The notes under the pieces were generated by a model that did not search any database, was not told the origin of the DNA, and saw nothing but the letters and a program-made list of their open reading frames with translations. From contig NZ_AUIX01000044.1 in the NCBI RefSeq assembly GCF_000423925.1, positions 1 through 46,917 of the forward strand: a stretch of 46,917 nt of DNA. Direction: 5' to 3'. This stretch comes from Butyrivibrio sp. VCD2006 (GTDB lineage: Bacteria; Bacillota; Clostridia; Lachnospirales; Lachnospiraceae). A program made the translations under genes and the position numbers. The stretch's first letter is position 1, and every line of letters starts with the position of its first letter. Shown here in pieces: positions 1-8,280 of this stretch.

Positions 1-201
1 AAAAAGAACCGCAGCTATTTTGAAGCGCTGGAAAAGAAAGCAGAAGAGCTGGCTAAAAAGTATGATTGCAGGTTTGTTGATAATGAAACTCCGTATGAGA
101 GAGTAGAGAAAGGACATCCAACAATCGTAGATTACTTTTACCACGAAGAAGTAAGAGGAACTGCCAATAGTGGAAAGAGAAATGTAATACATAATCCTTG
201 A
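1..201 (+). CDS. C-terminal end of an unrecognised protein (5' end outside window)
   Basis: Frame 1 is open from the first base to a TGA at 199-201, giving 66 residues that begin KKNRSYFEALEKKAEEL and end GKRNVIHNP. The first part is charged and helical (lysine and glutamate rich); the rest has no motif I can name. It has no neighbour on the same strand inside the window apart from a doubtful small ORF and a terminator about 240 bases downstream. I do not recognise the family and assign no function. That it is coding rests on the open frame and ordinary amino-acid composition only. Confidence 0.55.
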   Translation, partial: KKNRSYFEALEKKAEELAKKYDCRFVDNETPYERVEKGHPTIVDYFYHEEVRGTANSGKRNVIHNP

Positions 202-297
202 TGGAAGAATAAACCGGAATTTAAAGATTCGATAGCATTACAATAAATACCATTTTGCATTTGGTAAATTATTGGATTGAAGGTAAGGACAAGTAAT

Positions 298-414
298 ATG
301 GCTTTTCGTAGGACCCTTAGTGATCTTATTCGGCTGTATGCTGATGAGATTGCTGATATGGATGTAGATATTTGCCAGTATGATAAAAGATATGATGTGT
401 GGGGATGCTTTTAG
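298..414 (+). CDS. possible 38-residue ORF
   Basis: An ATG at 298 opens a 38-codon frame ending at TAG 412-414 (product starts MAFRRTLSDLIRLYADEI, acidic middle, ends VWGCF). A purine-rich stretch (GGTAAGGACAAG) precedes the start, but it is not a clean Shine-Dalgarno. It lies just upstream of a good terminator, so it may be the last small gene of the operon entering from the left. It could equally be non-coding. Confidence 0.25.
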   Translation: MAFRRTLSDLIRLYADEIADMDVDICQYDKRYDVWGCF

Positions 415-441
415 CATTGCTTGTTAAAACTGAAATTAAAC

Positions 442-480
442 GGCCCGTTTTCTTAATAGAAAGCGGACCTTTTTATTTTA
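442..480 (+). terminator. intrinsic terminator
   Basis: An 11-bp stem with one mismatch (GGCCCGTTTTC 442-452 with GAAAGCGGACC 459-469) and a 6-nt loop is followed by TTTTTATTTTA. It ends transcription arriving from the left and faces the antiporter gene read from the other strand. Confidence 0.75.
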
Positions 481-509
481 GTACAATATCAGTTCTACAG
501 TCGATTAAC

Positions 510-1697
510 TCAGGCAGGAGAATTAGCTTTTTCATCTGAGGCATATATAGCCTTCAATATTATAGGTGTCAGAATTGAGCTTAATATTATCAACAGGATT
601 ACTGCGGTAAAGTATCTGCTGTCAACGATATCAGCTTTTAAACCTCTTTGAGCTACGATAAGTGCAACTTCGCCTCTGGTCATCATACCCACACCAATCT
701 TTAACGAGTCAGAGGTGTTGTACTTAAGGAGCTTTGCAACGATGCCACAGCCTACAACCTTTCCGAGGAGTCCAACGACAACAAATGCTGCCGAGAATGC
801 AAGGATTGTCATGTCGACAGACCTTAGGTTTGTCTGAAGGCCTACACTTGCAAAGAATACGGGGCCGAATAACATATATGAATTTATGTCCATCTTTCTG
901 TCTATATACTCGGAGTTGTCCAGAGAGCTGAGAATAATACCTGCAACATAGGCACCGGTGATATCAGCTACTCCAAAGTACTTATCGGCAACATAAGACA
1001 TTGCAAAGGCAAGTGCCAGACCCATGATCGGGATTCTTCTGGTATGAGGCCATTTCGCTTCTGCTTTTGACATTATCTTAAAGATGATAATTCCCACAAC
1101 AACCGAAAGCGCAAAGAAGGCTACGGTCTTTAAGCAAACAGCTGCAAGATTGGCATTTGGATCTTTCAGACCAAGAACAGCTGTAAGAACCACGATTCCT
1201 ATTACGTCATCGATGATTGCGGCGCTCATGATTGTTGTTCCCACTTCTGTGGAAATCTTTCCAAGTTCCTTTAGAACCTGAACTGTTATGCTCACGGAAG
1301 TAGCTGTAAGAATAGTTCCTATAAAGAGTGCTTTTATGAACTCGGTTGATCCGGGAGCTGCAAAGCCATAGAAGGCCATGTACAGGAGCGTTCCAAGAAC
1401 AAGCGGAACTCCAACACCTGTGCATGCAAGGATTGTTGCCTTCAGGCCGGATTTTTTGAGTTTGTCGATATCTGTTTCCAGTCCGGCGCTGAACATCAGA
1501 AGAATCACACCGATTTCGGCCATGCCCGACAGGAAATCACTGGGATTAACAAGATTAAGCAGTGTTGGACCTATGAGAAGACCTGCGATGATCTCACCGG
1601 CAACCTGTGGCGCATGAAGTCTTCTGGCTATCAGTCCGAATAACTTTGCCATGACGATTATGATAAAAAGATCTCTGAGTATCTGAATTGTATCCAT
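510..1697 (-). CDS. CPA2-family cation:proton antiporter (Kef/NapA type)
   Basis: Integral membrane exchanger expected to swap Na+ or K+ for H+ across the cytoplasmic membrane. The 395-residue product is almost entirely hydrophobic helices and matches the usual length of the membrane domain of CPA2 transporters. No C-terminal TrkA/RCK domain is present. The paired aspartates of the family are seen in SAAIIDDVIGIVVL (Asp163-Asp164), the pattern linked to electrogenic exchange in NapA-like proteins. The start is at 1697, preceded by AAGGAGG on the minus strand. It stands alone, divergent from the importer operon, with about 180 bases shared between the two starts. The transported ion cannot be told from sequence. 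Confidence 0.9.
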   Translation of the reverse strand: MDTIQILRDLFIIIVMAKLFGLIARRLHAPQVAGEIIAGLLIGPTLLNLVNPSDFLSGMAEIGVILLMFSAGLETDIDKLKKSGLKATILACTGVGVPLVLGTLLYMAFYGFAAPGSTEFIKALFIGTILTATSVSITVQVLKELGKISTEVGTTIMSAAIIDDVIGIVVLTAVLGLKDPNANLAAVCLKTVAFFALSVVVGIIIFKIMSKAEAKWPHTRRIPIMGLALAFAMSYVADKYFGVADITGAYVAGIILSSLDNSEYIDRKMDINSYMLFGPVFFASVGLQTNLRSVDMTILAFSAAFVVVGLLGKVVGCGIVAKLLKYNTSDSLKIGVGMMTRGEVALIVAQRGLKADIVDSRYFTAVILLIILSSILTPIILKAIYASDEKANSPA

Positions 1698-1787
1698 ATA
1701 TATACCTCCTTGTTAATAACGCTAAGAAATGAGTATGATGCTTTTTCGTCTCAAAATCAAGTTAAAAAACTATAACCAACGTAGTAA

Positions 1788-1806
1788 TAACCCCCCAGGG
1801 GGCTTG
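1788..1806 (+). promoter_or_regulatory. shared G/C near-palindrome, copy 1
   Basis: TAACCCCCCAGGGGGCTTG lies 72-90 bases before the binding-protein ATG. Its core is two 8-base half sites around one central base (AACCCCCC-A-GGGGGCTT, 7 of 8 positions symmetric). A -10-like TAGTAAT ends at the first bases of the element, so it sits near the probable transcription start. The same 19 bases occur inverted at 9264-9282 before the M14-family gene. A repressor or activator site is the simplest reading; the regulator is unknown. Confidence 0.65.
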
Positions 1807-1818
1807 TGGAGCGGATTT

Positions 1819-1867
1819 CACAATGCTATCCTTTCCATTGTGTGAGGTAATTCAGGCACAATGGAGG
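1819..1867 (+). promoter_or_regulatory. leader with alternative hairpins overlapping the Shine-Dalgarno
   Basis: Three segments can pair in two exclusive ways. CACAATG (1819-1825) is complementary to CATTGTG (1836-1842), which is also complementary to CACAATG (1857-1863). The second pairing, extended to 8 bp (CCATTGTG 1835-1842 with CACAATGG 1857-1864), covers the start of the GGAGG ribosome site at 1863-1867. The layout is that of a translational on/off switch for the importer operon. No known riboswitch class was recognised. Confidence 0.5.
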
Positions 1868-1877
1868 ATACTATATT

Positions 1878-3473
1878 ATGAAGAAAAAGTTTTTAGCGGC
1901 ACTACTTGCTGCAACCATGGCATTATCAATGGTAGCTTGTGGTTCAGGTGCAGACACACAGACAACAGAAACGCAGACACCTGCTGATACACAGGCAGCA
2001 ACATCTGAGAATCAGACAACTGACGAAAGTCAGTCTGCAGCTACAGGTGAGAAGATTCTTCACACTGCAGCTTCTTTTGCTTATCCAAGTCTTGATGTAC
2101 ACAAGGAATACTATGGATGGTACACATCAATTTATGGAGTTTCAGAGGCACTGTTTAAGCTCGACGAGACCATGAGTGCTGTTCCATGCCTTGCTAAGGA
2201 CGCAGTTGCAGATGGCAGCACATGGACTGTTACACTTAATGATGGAGTTCAGTTCTCAAACGGAAACCCTCTTACAGCTGATATGGTAATCAGAAACCTT
2301 CAGCGTCTTGCTGCAGAGAACAGCAGATTTGCTTATCTCGGCGATTTTGAGATGACTGCTACAGATGACAAGACAATCGTTATCGATACTAAGGAAGTTT
2401 ACCCTACTCTTAAGAACGACCTTGCAAGCCCTGAGTGCGGAATGATTGATCTTGATGCAACAACAGATTTTGACAACGCACCTGTGTGCACAGGACCGTT
2501 TGTTGTTACAGAGTTTATCCCTGAGGGTGACGTGACAGTAACTAAGAACGAAAACTACTGGGGCGGAGATGTTAAGCTTGACGGCGCTGTATTCTACTAC
2601 ATGCAGGAGGATGATCCCAAGCTCCTTGCTATGCAGAGCGGCGAGATCGACTGCTACAACAGCGTTTCATCAGCAGCTCTTGAGGTTTATAACCAGAGCC
2701 CTGATCTGTACGATGTAGTTTCAATTCCCGGTGCACGTCTCCAGTTCTACATTCTCAATGAGAATTCACTTGATGATTCTGTGAGGGAAGCAATCAACCT
2801 CACTGTTGATAAGGACAAGATTGCAGAGTACCTTTCAGGTACAGTATCTGCAGCAGTCGGACCATTCTCAACAGCAGCTGCTTATGGCAAGGTAAGTGTT
2901 CCTGCAGTAGATACAGCCAAGGCAAAAGAGCTTTTGGAGGCCGATGGTTATACACTTGGAGCTGACGGCATCTACGAGAAGGATGGTAATAAGCTCAGCA
3001 TCAGCATTGCATACTATGCAGCAAGATCTCTTGATACTCTTGCAATCCTGATCCAGGAGCAGCTTAAGGCTATTGGTATTGATTCAACACTTAGAGTTGA
3101 GGAAGATCCTGATGCTACTTACATTGCAAACGCTGACTTTGATCTTGCTCTTTACTGCATGATCGCTGATAAGTCAGGTGATCCTCTTTACTTCATCGAC
3201 TCAACTCTTGCAGACGGAGCTTACTACAATGTAGGTGGATTTGAGAGTGCTGAATGCCAGAGCATGATTGAGCAGCTCAGAACTGAGACAGATACTGCAA
3301 AGAGAGCAGAGCTTGCCAACAAGATCGTTCAGATTGCTATAGATGACAATGCATTCGGATATGTTGGACTTTTCAATAACACTACAGTTCTTCGCAAGGG
3401 TGTAAGCGGATTTGCTGAGTATGTTCCTTTCGATTTCTATGGAGTAGACGCAGAGACTGACATTAATGGCTAA
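1878..3473 (+). CDS. extracellular solute-binding lipoprotein, peptide/nickel ABC importer family
   Basis: The 531-residue SBP family 5 protein has a lipoprotein signal (MKKKFLAALLAATMALSMVAC, lipobox SMVAC, Cys21). A low-complexity Thr/Gln/Ala linker (about residues 24-55) tethers the binding domain to the membrane. The mature part begins with a typical family 5 head (GWYTSIYGVSEALFKLDET) and length is normal. It captures the ligand and delivers it to the two permeases encoded next. Family 5 proteins bind oligopeptides, nickel or metallophores. The neighbouring methyltransferase and DUF4198-like gene make a metal or metal-complex ligand attractive, but the ligand is not proven by sequence. 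The 3' end overlaps the next gene by 8 bases. It is probably controlled by the palindrome and leader hairpins just upstream. Confidence 0.9.
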   Translation: MKKKFLAALLAATMALSMVACGSGADTQTTETQTPADTQAATSENQTTDESQSAATGEKILHTAASFAYPSLDVHKEYYGWYTSIYGVSEALFKLDETMSAVPCLAKDAVADGSTWTVTLNDGVQFSNGNPLTADMVIRNLQRLAAENSRFAYLGDFEMTATDDKTIVIDTKEVYPTLKNDLASPECGMIDLDATTDFDNAPVCTGPFVVTEFIPEGDVTVTKNENYWGGDVKLDGAVFYYMQEDDPKLLAMQSGEIDCYNSVSSAALEVYNQSPDLYDVVSIPGARLQFYILNENSLDDSVREAINLTVDKDKIAEYLSGTVSAAVGPFSTAAAYGKVSVPAVDTAKAKELLEADGYTLGADGIYEKDGNKLSISIAYYAARSLDTLAILIQEQLKAIGIDSTLRVEEDPDATYIANADFDLALYCMIADKSGDPLYFIDSTLADGAYYNVGGFESAECQSMIEQLRTETDTAKRAELANKIVQIAIDDNAFGYVGLFNNTTVLRKGVSGFAEYVPFDFYGVDAETDING

Positions 3474-4389
3474 ACAAATACTTAAAAGGATCCTGGGACT
3501 TGCCCTGATACTTTTGGTGCTGAGCTTTCTTGTGTTTGGCATAATGTATCTGGCTCCCGGTGACCCTGCGGAAAAGAGACTCACCTCCCAGGGTGTGGTG
3601 GTCACAAAAGAAATACTGCAAGCGGAGCGGGAGAGGCTTGGCCTCCTCCGCCCCTTTATCGTTAGGTACGCGGAGTGGCTTTCGAATGTTCTTAAAGGGG
3701 ATTTTGGTGTTTCCTTTAAGGATGATCTTCCCGTTGCGCCAAAACTGATAAAAGGGCTTAAGAACACATGTGGACTGGCTTTAACCAGTCTGCTTTTGGC
3801 GCTTATAATCTCTTTTCCACTGGGAATATGGTCAGCGGTCAAAAAGGGAAAATTGGTAGACCATATCGTCAGGCTCTTTTCATTTATAGGTAATTCTCTT
3901 CCGAATTTCCTTATATCAGTACTTTTGATGTATCTGTTTTGCATACATATCAAGGTCTTTCCTGTAATTGCAGATGGAAGTATCAAAGGACTTATGCTGC
4001 CTGCACTTTCTCTGGCAATACCCATGGCAGGAAGGTTTACAAGACAGATTAGGAGTGAACTCCTGGATCAGCTTGGAGAAGAGTATGTTGTGGGAATGAA
4101 GTCCAGAAAGGTTAAGGGCAGATTTATTCTTATCAACAATGTCCTTAGAAACAGCCTTGGACACATACTTACAATGATCGGCCTTCAGATCGGAACCCTG
4201 ATGGGAGGCAGCGTTGTTATTGAGAATATTTTCAGATGGCCGGGTATCGGCAAACTTGTGATGGATTCCATAACAGCCAGGGACTACCCTGTGATCATGG
4301 GCTTTGTGCTTATTATGGGAACAATCTATGTTGTTATAAATCTGATAGTTGATATTACCTACAGGCTTTTGGATCCGAGGTCTTTTTAA
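3466..4389 (+). CDS. ABC importer permease, OppB/NikB type
   Basis: First membrane subunit of the importer, 307 residues. It has an N-terminal anchor helix, the APGDPAEKRL segment characteristic of OppB-like permeases, five further helices, and the cytoplasmic EAA-like loop GEEYVVGMKSRKVKGRFILI that docks on the ATPase. The start overlaps the binding-protein gene and the last base is shared with the next start, showing tight translational coupling. It acts in the cytoplasmic membrane as a heterodimer with the following permease. Confidence 0.93.
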   Translation: MAKQILKRILGLALILLVLSFLVFGIMYLAPGDPAEKRLTSQGVVVTKEILQAERERLGLLRPFIVRYAEWLSNVLKGDFGVSFKDDLPVAPKLIKGLKNTCGLALTSLLLALIISFPLGIWSAVKKGKLVDHIVRLFSFIGNSLPNFLISVLLMYLFCIHIKVFPVIADGSIKGLMLPALSLAIPMAGRFTRQIRSELLDQLGEEYVVGMKSRKVKGRFILINNVLRNSLGHILTMIGLQIGTLMGGSVVIENIFRWPGIGKLVMDSITARDYPVIMGFVLIMGTIYVVINLIVDITYRLLDPRSF

Positions 4390-5207
4390 TGAACCATAAA
4401 CGTAAAAAGATTAACAGAATAAAAGTAATAATATCAGCAGGTGTTGCACTGCTTTTGGTGCTTATAGCTCTTTTCGCAAGTGTTATTGCACCTAATGATC
4501 CATATGCAACAAGCGCATCAGCCATAAGGTCAGCTCCGTCCGGGGAATTTCTGTTTGGAACAGATAACCTGGGAAGATGCGTGTTTTCAAGAGTTTTATA
4601 TGGAGCAAGGACAACTATAGCAGCTACATTTATACTGGTTGCGATTTCTTTCATCCTGGGAAGCATTATTGGAATCCTTAGCGGATATTATGGCGGAATA
4701 TTGGATGAAATTATGATGAGGATTGCCGACATTATGCTGGCATTTCCTCAGATGGTAGTAGCCATCGCGGTTGCGGGCATTCTTGGAGGAGGACTTTCAA
4801 GTGCCATGATCGCGCTGGGAATAACTATGTGGACCGGGTTTGCCAGACTTGCACGGAGTCATACTTTTGCCATAAAGAATTGCCCCTACGTGCAAGCTGC
4901 AAAACTGGCGGGAAAGAGTGGGCCGGCTATAATGATGGCCCACATACTTCCCAATATAATAGCACCACTTCTTACAAATGCCCTTACACAGATAGGAACC
5001 ACCATGATAGGTATCTCGGGCCTGTCTTTTTTGGGGCTTGGAGTTGTGCCACCCACTGCTGAGTGGGGGTCAATGATCAATGAGTCCAGGGCATATATAC
5101 AGATAGCACCTTGGGCTGTGCTGTATCCGGCAATTGCTACCATAGTCACCATCATAGTATTTAACTATCTTGGGGACTGCGTCATGGAATATAGAGATGA
5201 GGATTAA
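4389..5207 (+). CDS. ABC importer permease, OppC/NikC type
   Basis: Second membrane subunit, 272 residues. It carries the OppC-type hallmark FLFGTDNLGRCVFSRVLYGA after the first helix and an EAA-like loop around CPYVQAAKLAGKSGPAI. It ends in a membrane helix followed by GDCVMEYRDED. Length and layout are typical of NikC/OppC. The ATG is formed from the TAATG overlap with the preceding permease, and the stop is two bases before the first ATPase gene. Confidence 0.93.
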   Translation: MNHKRKKINRIKVIISAGVALLLVLIALFASVIAPNDPYATSASAIRSAPSGEFLFGTDNLGRCVFSRVLYGARTTIAATFILVAISFILGSIIGILSGYYGGILDEIMMRIADIMLAFPQMVVAIAVAGILGGGLSSAMIALGITMWTGFARLARSHTFAIKNCPYVQAAKLAGKSGPAIMMAHILPNIIAPLLTNALTQIGTTMIGISGLSFLGLGVVPPTAEWGSMINESRAYIQIAPWAVLYPAIATIVTIIVFNYLGDCVMEYRDED

Positions 5208-5209
5208 GC

Positions 5210-5932
5210 ATGGATACAATACTTAGGATAAACAATCTCTCTGCCGGCTATGGCGATGAGAGTGTTATAAATGATATCTCTTTTGAAGTGGAAGCAGGTA
5301 AAAGAGTCTGTATCGTCGGCGAGAGCGGAAGCGGTAAATCTACGCTTCTTAAGGCTATTCATGGCTTTGGAGGCGTGACTAAAACATGCGGAAGTATAGA
5401 GACTCTAGAAGACATTTTACTTGGCATTGTGCCTCAGAATCCCGGCGGATCTTTTAATCCCATAAGGACTTACAAGGCACAGATAATGGAGGCGCTAAAA
5501 AGTAATAACATCGACTTTAAAATAGATGAAGTTGAGAAGACACTCCAAATTCTGGGACTTAATGATGCTAAAAGAGCGCTTGCATCAAGGCCTTATGAGC
5601 TGTCAGGAGGCATGAACCAGCGTATGGCCATTGCCACAACAATGCTCTTGGAGCCGGGGATTTTATTATGCGATGAAGTTACAAGCGCACTGGATGTTAA
5701 AACAGCAGGGATGGTTGTGGAGCAGCTTCTTGAGATCAACAAACTAAAGGGTACTACTATTTTGATGGTTACCCACCATTTGGGTATCGCATCTAAAATG
5801 GCTGATTACATTGGAATCATGAAAAGTGGCAGGATGCTTGAGTATGGCCCTGCAAAAGAGATCCTGGAGAATCCACAAAACGAGTACACAAAGAATCTCT
5901 TGAAGGCCGTACCAAGACTGAAGGTGAGCTGA
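5210..5932 (+). CDS. ABC importer ATPase, OppD/NikD type
   Basis: First nucleotide-binding subunit, 240 residues. Walker A is GESGSGKST (about residues 38-46), the signature is LSGGMNQRMAI, and Walker B is GILLCDEVTSALD with a switch histidine in MVTHHLG. It is shorter than classical OppD (about 330 residues) because the C-terminal oligopeptide-transporter extension is missing, which is usual for NikD-like and metallophore ATPases. It pairs with the next product to power the importer and lies at the cytoplasmic face. Confidence 0.93.
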   Translation: MDTILRINNLSAGYGDESVINDISFEVEAGKRVCIVGESGSGKSTLLKAIHGFGGVTKTCGSIETLEDILLGIVPQNPGGSFNPIRTYKAQIMEALKSNNIDFKIDEVEKTLQILGLNDAKRALASRPYELSGGMNQRMAIATTMLLEPGILLCDEVTSALDVKTAGMVVEQLLEINKLKGTTILMVTHHLGIASKMADYIGIMKSGRMLEYGPAKEILENPQNEYTKNLLKAVPRLKVS

Positions 5933-5933
5933 T

Positions 5934-6674
5934 ATGCCGGATTCAGATATAATTTTAGAAGGAAAAAATCTAAATAAAAGCTACGTTGATAAAGGCAAAA
6001 AATTACAGGCCTTAAAGGATGTGAGTTTCTTCCTGAAAAATGGAGAGATCCTTGGAATCGTAGGCGAGAGCGGAAGCGGAAAGAGTACTCTTCTTCGTCA
6101 CGTCAGCTGTCTGGAAAAGCTTGATAGTGGAAATCTTTATTATAAGGGAACAGAGTATACAGGTAAGTCGCCGGCCTTTGCCGGAACTTTTCTGCAGATG
6201 ATATTTCAGGATGCCCAGATGTCTTTTGACCCAAGAATGAAGATGAAAAAAGCCGTTGTGGAAGCTACAAAGGGCTGTGGCTATGAAAAACTGTCACGAA
6301 TCCTTGAGGCTGTTGGGCTTGATGAGAGTCTTTTGGAGAAAAAGGCAGGAAGCATGTCCGGAGGACAGTGCCAGCGAATGTCAATTGCAAGGGCACTGTG
6401 TTCTGATGCAGGGATTCTTTTGTGCGACGAGGCAACAAGTGCTCTGGATGTTACAACTCAGGCCCAGGTAGTAGCTCTTTTGCAGCAGCTGAGGGAAAAA
6501 GAAGGGGTGTCGATCATATTTGTCTCCCACGACATTGCTCTGGTGAGCATGCTGTGCGACAGGATAATGGTAATGAAAAACGGCGAGTGTGTGGAAGAGG
6601 GTGAGACCGGCAGAGTCCTTGGAAATCCGCAACATGAGTACACAAAAGAACTGCTTGATAATCTTATTGAGTAA
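5934..6674 (+). CDS. ABC importer ATPase, OppF/NikE type
   Basis: Second nucleotide-binding subunit, 246 residues. It has Walker A GESGSGKST, the Q-loop in IFQDAQMSFDPRM, signature MSGGQCQRMSIARAL, Walker B GILLCDEATSALD and switch His in FVSHDIAL. The signature and Walker motifs are intact, so both ATP sites of the heterodimer appear competent. The start is one base after the previous stop. The methyltransferase gene follows 38 bases later, without a visible terminator between them. Confidence 0.93.
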   Translation: MPDSDIILEGKNLNKSYVDKGKKLQALKDVSFFLKNGEILGIVGESGSGKSTLLRHVSCLEKLDSGNLYYKGTEYTGKSPAFAGTFLQMIFQDAQMSFDPRMKMKKAVVEATKGCGYEKLSRILEAVGLDESLLEKKAGSMSGGQCQRMSIARALCSDAGILLCDEATSALDVTTQAQVVALLQQLREKEGVSIIFVSHDIALVSMLCDRIMVMKNGECVEEGETGRVLGNPQHEYTKELLDNLIE

Positions 6675-6712
6675 CAAACTTTTAGAAAGATAATTGGGGT
6701 ATACGTAGTAAT

Positions 6713-7474
6713 ATGACTAAACTTATGCAGATTCCTTTTGAGGAGGAAGCTGAAGATATCAAAGATAAAGTAGTGACCTACTGGTCCAAGAGAGCGGAGA
6801 GCTTTAGTGAGCACAAACACGAGGAGATCCACAGCAGGAAAAAACAGCTGTGGCAGTCGGAGTTTTTAAGGCATTTTTCAGCTGATGATAAGTTGTCTGT
6901 TCTGGACGTTGGATGCGGAGCCGGCTTTTTCGAAATGGTGTTGTCGGATTTCGATTTTGACGTGACCGGGGTGGATCTTACGCCTGAGATGATAGAGAGG
7001 GGAAAAGAGCTGCTTTCGCGCCATGGAGCAAAGGCGCGCCTTATGGTTATGGACGCAGAAAAACTGGATTTTGCCGATAGCTCTTTTGACCTGGTGATAA
7101 ATAGAAATCTTGTCTGGACACTTCCGCATCCGGTGGAAGCCTACATGGAGTGGCACAGAGTGTTAAAGCCGGGAGGAATGCTGCTTGTGTATGATGCGGA
7201 GTATGCAAAGGGATTTCATCACTATGATCAGATGCAGAACCTTGCCCACAAAAATGTGACCGACGCCATGGTAGAGGAGTGCCACGATATTTACCACATG
7301 TTATCTATCAGCACTTTGGACAGACCGGAGTGGGACAAGGCTTGTCTTGAAAAAATCGGTTATGAAAATATAGTTACTGATCTTGGAGCGGGAGATAGAC
7401 TCTATAGCGAGAAAGACCAGTTTTATATGCCTGACAGGATGTTTCTGGTAAAGGCTCAGAAAGCAATAGTCTAA
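6713..7474 (+). CDS. class I SAM-dependent methyltransferase (importer-linked)
   Basis: Predicted cytoplasmic methyltransferase of 253 residues. The SAM-binding motif I is VLDVGCGAGFFEM (about residues 62-74), followed by acidic motif II TGVDLTPEM and motif IV NLVWTLPHP, then RVLKPGGMLL. The fold is UbiE/Methyltransf_11-like. The substrate is not readable. Its place between importer ATPases and a DUF4198-like gene suggests it modifies the imported ligand or a metal-binding small molecule; this is an inference from context. A long N-terminal stretch with EEEAEDIKDKVVTYW precedes the domain. Confidence 0.85.
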   Translation: MTKLMQIPFEEEAEDIKDKVVTYWSKRAESFSEHKHEEIHSRKKQLWQSEFLRHFSADDKLSVLDVGCGAGFFEMVLSDFDFDVTGVDLTPEMIERGKELLSRHGAKARLMVMDAEKLDFADSSFDLVINRNLVWTLPHPVEAYMEWHRVLKPGGMLLVYDAEYAKGFHHYDQMQNLAHKNVTDAMVEECHDIYHMLSISTLDRPEWDKACLEKIGYENIVTDLGAGDRLYSEKDQFYMPDRMFLVKAQKAIV

Positions 7475-7494
7475 TAATATGAATGGAGTTTGAG

Positions 7495-8235
7495 ATGAGA
7501 AGAGGAATTGATACTACAGATATGATGGTATATGGCCACGAAGCCTGGATAATCACTGACAAGAGTGTATATGAGCCGGGGGAAGAAGTCTGCGGAATAA
7601 TGAGGTGGGGACATCACATGAGGCCGGACGGATTCTTTCGTCTTGATGAGATAAGAGCCTTCGCCACAGATGAAAAAGGAAACAGAATAGCAATAACACC
7701 GGTAAAGGGTCCGGGCGATGAGCAGGGAGACTATTATGAGCTTCGCTTTACGCCAGTTTCTGAGGGCATTTACACCCTTATGTGTATCTATGACAACAAT
7801 TATGTAAGAGATGAAAAAGACGTGTATTACGAGGGTGACAGAAGGACATATCCTGATATTCTTGATGCCAAGAACTATCCTCAGATATATGTGACAAACA
7901 TAACTGTTGGAGATAAGAAGGGAACTCCCGAATTTATCCATGAGTCCAGAGTAAGTTTCGTTCCCGATCCCTGGGAAGCAGACACCGACGTACTTCATTT
8001 AAAGCTTATTCACGACAAATTCCCGCTTAAGGGATCCACGGTAGTTGTTGTGTTCTATGATGGAAAAGAGTATTTTGAGAGAATCCTGAACACAGATGAG
8101 GAAGGCAGGATATTCTTCTCAGTGGAGAAAAAGGGTGTGTATATGGCCGTTACAAGAACTCCGCTGGCGGAAGGAATTCCCGGAATCTATGACAGCAAAG
8201 AGATAGCTTCAACATTCACATACGTTAAAAGGTAA
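7495..8235 (+). CDS. DUF4198-like beta-sandwich protein, importer-linked
   Basis: The family match is recognised from the DUF4198-type layout: GHEAWIITDKSVYEPGEEV near the N-terminus, HDKFPLKGSTVVVVFYDGK in the middle, and a C-terminal GVYMAVTRT. DUF4198 proteins are often found near nickel/cobalt uptake genes; here the copy has no signal peptide. I chose the ATG at 7495 because GGAG lies 7 bases before it. An in-frame ATG at 7483 would add four residues but has no ribosome site. Two conserved-looking histidines in RWGHHMRPDG could bind metal. The stop codon lies inside the base of the shared terminator stem. It is the last gene of the importer operon. Confidence 0.7.
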   Translation: MRRGIDTTDMMVYGHEAWIITDKSVYEPGEEVCGIMRWGHHMRPDGFFRLDEIRAFATDEKGNRIAITPVKGPGDEQGDYYELRFTPVSEGIYTLMCIYDNNYVRDEKDVYYEGDRRTYPDILDAKNYPQIYVTNITVGDKKGTPEFIHESRVSFVPDPWEADTDVLHLKLIHDKFPLKGSTVVVVFYDGKEYFERILNTDEEGRIFFSVEKKGVYMAVTRTPLAEGIPGIYDSKEIASTFTYVKR

Positions 8236-8280
8236 TACAAAAACAGGATGCATTCAACATGCATCCTGTTTTTGTATTAC
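8232..8280. terminator. bidirectional terminator, perfect 22-bp stem
   Basis: Two perfectly complementary 22-base arms (8232-8253 and 8259-8280) enclose a 5-base loop. An A/T-rich tract in the stem gives a U-run in either direction. It separates the convergent importer operon and M14-family gene. Both stop codons fall within it: TAA 8233-8235 on the plus strand, and the minus-strand TGA (8254-8256) in the loop. Confidence 0.93.

Noticed and set aside
3201..4025. Long minus-strand frame of 274 codons
   Set aside because: It lies fully opposite the binding-protein and permease genes, which have clear family motifs; an antisense shadow.
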